Positions 6,327 to 8,150 of a stretch of DNA of 8,150 nt are shown one piece after another. How positions within the stretch are numbered: the first letter of the stretch is position 1; each line of letters begins with the position of its first letter. Origin of the DNA: Acidobacteriota bacterium (lineage in GTDB: Bacteria; Acidobacteriota; Terriglobia; Terriglobales; Acidobacteriaceae); assembly GCA_021805955.1 (NCBI GenBank), contig JAJZDO010000995.1, forward strand, positions 1 to 8,150. The letters are read 5' to 3'. The notes beneath the pieces were generated by a model. The model had not been told where the DNA came from, ran no database searches, and saw only the letters and a list, made by a program, of their open reading frames with translations. A program made the position numbers and the translations under genes.

Positions 6327-7301
6327 TTACCGATCGACGATCACCTGATAGTGAGCTCCTGCGGCCGCCATCTTGACCACTGGTGCGCCGAACTTCACAA
6401 CAACATACTGTGAAGCCAGCGATCCGGGAACGCCAAGTTGAAATACCCGAGGGTTCGGATCGCTAAGCCAGTGATATTCGATCAGGTCTTCTGTCACAAT
6501 GTACGCTGGTAATTGTGCCGTACCCGATCCCGGTACACCCGTGTAGGCAAGGGTCCAGTCTGGAATGAGCGGAAGCTCCCCAGCCTGGGTCACCAGTGTT
6601 TTCACGGTAAACCCGCCGTTGATCTCCTTCGTATGCAACACCACGTTGAACTCGGTCTTCATTTCGCGATCAATCAAGTCAAGCAACACCGGGTTGGCAT
6701 AGATGGCTGTCGGCCGCACAGCATAGTTGCTGTTGGCAACCATCAGTGCAATGGTTGCCTTCAGATTATCCACGATCGGTTCAGTCGTGGTAATTGTCGT
6801 CGTAAACCCGCTTGCTGCAATCTGTGCCGCCGCCCCGAAATACTGGGCTGTAGTCGGAGTGCTCAGGGAGGTATCCGTGCCATTCCACAATGCAAGATCG
6901 TGAATATGCATCACGCCTTCAATCGTGTCTGCAAGGTCCTTCGCCTGCAAGTAAGCAAACTGGCTCTGCTGATTGCCGAGTTCGATGTCGAACAGGTTGT
7001 AGTTGATCTGCGCGACCAGCGCCTTCAGAGGAACAGCGCGCTCTACTCTCGTTGGGCTTACTACCGGCGCCGAAATACTTCGGGGATCCACAAACCCGGT
7101 CGCAGCGGTCGGCTCTGGAATTGCGGTTTCCTCAAAGTAGCGTGAGGGATGGCCCGTCGCCGGCACCTGCTTGATGCGTTGGCCGAAAAGTCCTCGGCGG
7201 CGAACGATGTCGGTGATCTCTGTTTGGTAAATCGGAACTTCAATTGCGCCTGGCCCGATGTAATCTGCGGCAGCGTGGATGTCGTGGAAATTGGCGTTCA
7301 T
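6327..7301 (-). CDS. Probable major capsid protein, HK97-fold type
   Basis: A 324-residue protein without signal peptide or membrane segment. Residues about 22-60 (IYQTEITDIVRRRGLFGQRI, then HPSRYFEE) resemble an N-arm and E-loop region. A long helix at about 105-135, followed by ALWNGTD (137-143), resembles the spine helix and the following 'xxGd' turn of HK97-fold capsids. A basic/acidic helix (VLLDLIDREMKTEFN, 205-219) fits the A-domain, and strands fill the C-terminus (YVVVKFGAPVVKMAAA, 299-314). AAAGGA lies 4 bases before the ATG. It lacks an N-terminal coiled-coil delta domain, in keeping with the separate coiled-coil gene just upstream. Position before connector and neck genes agrees, and the strong terminator behind it suggests high-level expression. 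HK97-type capsids diverge strongly, so the family is inferred. Confidence 0.78.
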   Translation of the reverse strand: MNANFHDIHAAADYIGPGAIEVPIYQTEITDIVRRRGLFGQRIKQVPATGHPSRYFEETAIPEPTAATGFVDPRSISAPVVSPTRVERAVPLKALVAQINYNLFDIELGNQQSQFAYLQAKDLADTIEGVMHIHDLALWNGTDTSLSTPTTAQYFGAAAQIAASGFTTTITTTEPIVDNLKATIALMVANSNYAVRPTAIYANPVLLDLIDREMKTEFNVVLHTKEINGGFTVKTLVTQAGELPLIPDWTLAYTGVPGSGTAQLPAYIVTEDLIEYHWLSDPNPRVFQLGVPGSLASQYVVVKFGAPVVKMAAAGAHYQVIVDR

Positions 7302-7440
7302 TCTGTCCTTTCACTGGCCCTTCGGCCGTGGTTGGCGGTGGAGTCGATCTGGAAGTCTAAAAAGCTTGGCCTGGCATGTCTCGTGCATCATCGCAGTCCG
7401 ACAATAGTCATCGCCATGCTTTTATGTTGAGCAACCGTGC
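7302..7440 (-). other. 139-base leader between the coiled-coil gene and the capsid gene
   Basis: No credible ORF lies here. A small 4-bp stem with a 4-base loop (GGCC-CTTC-GGCC, near 7316-7327) precedes the capsid ribosome site (AAAGGA, 7306-7311). No convincing -10/-35 pair was found. The gap is large for a late operon and could hold a promoter or an mRNA leader for capsid expression. Confidence 0.3.
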
Positions 7441-7887
7441 TTAGTTGAGCACTCCTGCCCGCAGCAATTGTGATTTCACTGCGATCCGTTGCTCGATGCT
7501 GAGTCCGGCCAGGGCTGCATCCAGCGAGCCAGCTTCGATGGATTCCAGAGAGGAAATTCCCTGTTTGGCCAGCAGAGATACCGTCGCTGCGGTCACAGTC
7601 TTGCGCCCCATCGCAATGGAAGGAGAACTCTGCGCTCTCAACTCCGCGATCTGCATCACGGCTTCGCGTAGCTTGTGCTCCAATTCATAAATGCGTTCAT
7701 TGCTAACCCCCTGCGACGTATTGGGTGCCTGCTCTACTGTCGCAACAATCTTCTGCACCTGTCCCGACATAGTTATGTGCTGTTCTTCCAGTCGGCTCAC
7801 GGTCTGCTCCAAGAGACTCGCTGCGCCTGCCAGCCGATCCAGCATCATTGCCAAAGTTTCAAGAGAACGTTCTGCTCCTTGCTCCAT
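7441..7887 (-). CDS. Coiled-coil protein, candidate scaffold for the capsid
   Basis: A 148-residue soluble protein. Residues about 5-50 and 62-86 carry heptad-like helices (LETLAMMLDRL, LLEQTVSRLEEQ, IYELEHKLREAV), so most of the N-terminal half should be coiled coil, with a Ser/Thr/Pro linker between. A small helical C-terminal domain (about 98-148) ends in LSIEQRIAVKSQLLRAGVL. Scaffolds of tailed phages are typically coiled-coil with a helical capsid-binding end and are encoded just before the major capsid gene, as here. The capsid lacks a fused delta domain, which fits a separate scaffold. The frame extends to a GTG at 7974, but I chose ATG 7887, which has AAAGGAG 8 bases upstream. No protease motif is visible. 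A tail-fibre, portal-associated or regulatory coiled-coil protein is possible. Confidence 0.6.
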   Translation of the reverse strand: MEQGAERSLETLAMMLDRLAGAASLLEQTVSRLEEQHITMSGQVQKIVATVEQAPNTSQGVSNERIYELEHKLREAVMQIAELRAQSSPSIAMGRKTVTAATVSLLAKQGISSLESIEAGSLDAALAGLSIEQRIAVKSQLLRAGVLN

Positions 7888-7895
7888 ACTGATTG

Positions 7896-7902
7896 CTCCT
7901 TT
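7896..7902 (-). promoter_or_regulatory. Ribosome binding site that decides the start of the coiled-coil gene
   Basis: AAAGGAG, a strong Shine-Dalgarno, lies 8 bases before ATG 7887. The upstream in-frame GTG at 7974 has no comparable signal. The extra 29 residues between them look low-complexity and unlike the rest of the protein. Confidence 0.65.
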
Positions 7903-7984
7903 TTCTGTAGGTGCCAAACTGTCGCCGGAAGGCAACCGCTTGCACTGGGTTGTATTCGGCCCTTGAGTATTCACTGGTCCTGAA

Positions 7985-8149
7985 TTAGGCTGCCCCGCAA
8001 TACGCCGCCAACGAAACTCCGTGTCGACGCATTACGTGAGGTTTCAACCGAAACGAAGTCTGCCGGTAGGCCGCTTTGTCACGCAGCAGAATTGCAGCCC
8101 CGGTAAAGGTCACGCGATTCAGCTTCCATATTGACGCCCGCATGTCTTC
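7985..8149 (-). CDS. C-terminal end of an unidentified protein, partial
   Basis: On the minus strand this frame is open from the right edge to a TAA at 7987-7985 and gives 54 residues. The stretch is basic (many Arg/Lys/His) and ends CGAA; a hydrophobic AAILL sits at 18-22. The other two minus frames stop early, and third-position GC is moderate, so this is the best coding frame. It would be the gene before the coiled-coil gene, 97 bases upstream of its start, a place where portal or protease ends are common, but nothing here identifies it. No function is assigned. Confidence 0.45.
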   Translation of the reverse strand, partial: EDMRASIWKLNRVTFTGAAILLRDKAAYRQTSFRLKPHVMRRHGVSLAAYCGAA

Positions 8150-8150
8150 G

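Noticed and set aside
6513..7145. Plus-strand ORF of 210 codons
   Set aside because: It is antisense to the capsid gene and rich in Cys, Arg and His without domain pattern.
7888..7974. N-terminal extension of the coiled-coil gene to a GTG
   Set aside because: There is no good Shine-Dalgarno at the GTG, while a strong one precedes the internal ATG at 7887.
1..8150. CRISPR array, tRNA, rRNA, insertion sequence or att site
   Set aside because: No regularly spaced repeats, cloverleaf, transposase or direct-repeat pair was recognised; one element end lies outside the window, so att sites cannot be paired.

Overview
The window is the late, structural part of a tailed-phage-type element, a prophage or a domesticated relative, sitting beside an ordinary bacterial gene. 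All phage-type genes lie on the minus strand and read from right to left. The bacterial gene, a gmhB-like phosphatase, lies on the plus strand at the left and converges on them. A heptose-bisphosphate phosphatase points to a Gram-negative host that makes lipopolysaccharide heptose. The moderate base composition and protein style would fit Acidobacteriota (Terriglobia), but this is an impression and not a demonstration.

In transcription order along the minus strand: the C-terminal end of an unidentified protein (8149-7985); a 148-residue coiled-coil protein that may be a scaffold (7887-7441); the probable major capsid protein (7301-6327); a strong hairpin with a T-tract, probably an intrinsic terminator or attenuator (6288-6244); a head-tail connector (6182-5559); a probable head-closure protein (5555-5115); a probable tail-completion protein (5103-4615); a probable tail-tube protein (4618-3617); a large baseplate-hub-like protein with an inserted lectin-like domain (3573-1234); and a small membrane protein of holin or XhlA type (1200-985). 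Several genes overlap or nearly touch (a 3-nt gap at 5556-5558, the ATGA overlap at 4615-4618), as expected for one late operon. The only sizeable gaps are on either side of the capsid gene.

The functions form a coherent assembly line: scaffold and capsid build the shell, three small neck proteins connect and close it, a tube follows, and the hub ends it. The striking point is that no tape-measure protein and no tail-assembly chaperones lie between tube and hub, only 43 bases, although this is their usual place. Downstream of the hub there is no fibre, endolysin or integrase before the host gene. The element may therefore encode a very short-tailed or unusual particle, be a degraded or domesticated prophage, or carry its missing genes beyond the right edge.

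At the far left, bases 3-275 hold an open frame with two CxxC pairs that could be the end of a small zinc-binding protein, with weak support. No tRNA, rRNA, CRISPR array, insertion sequence or attachment site was recognised.
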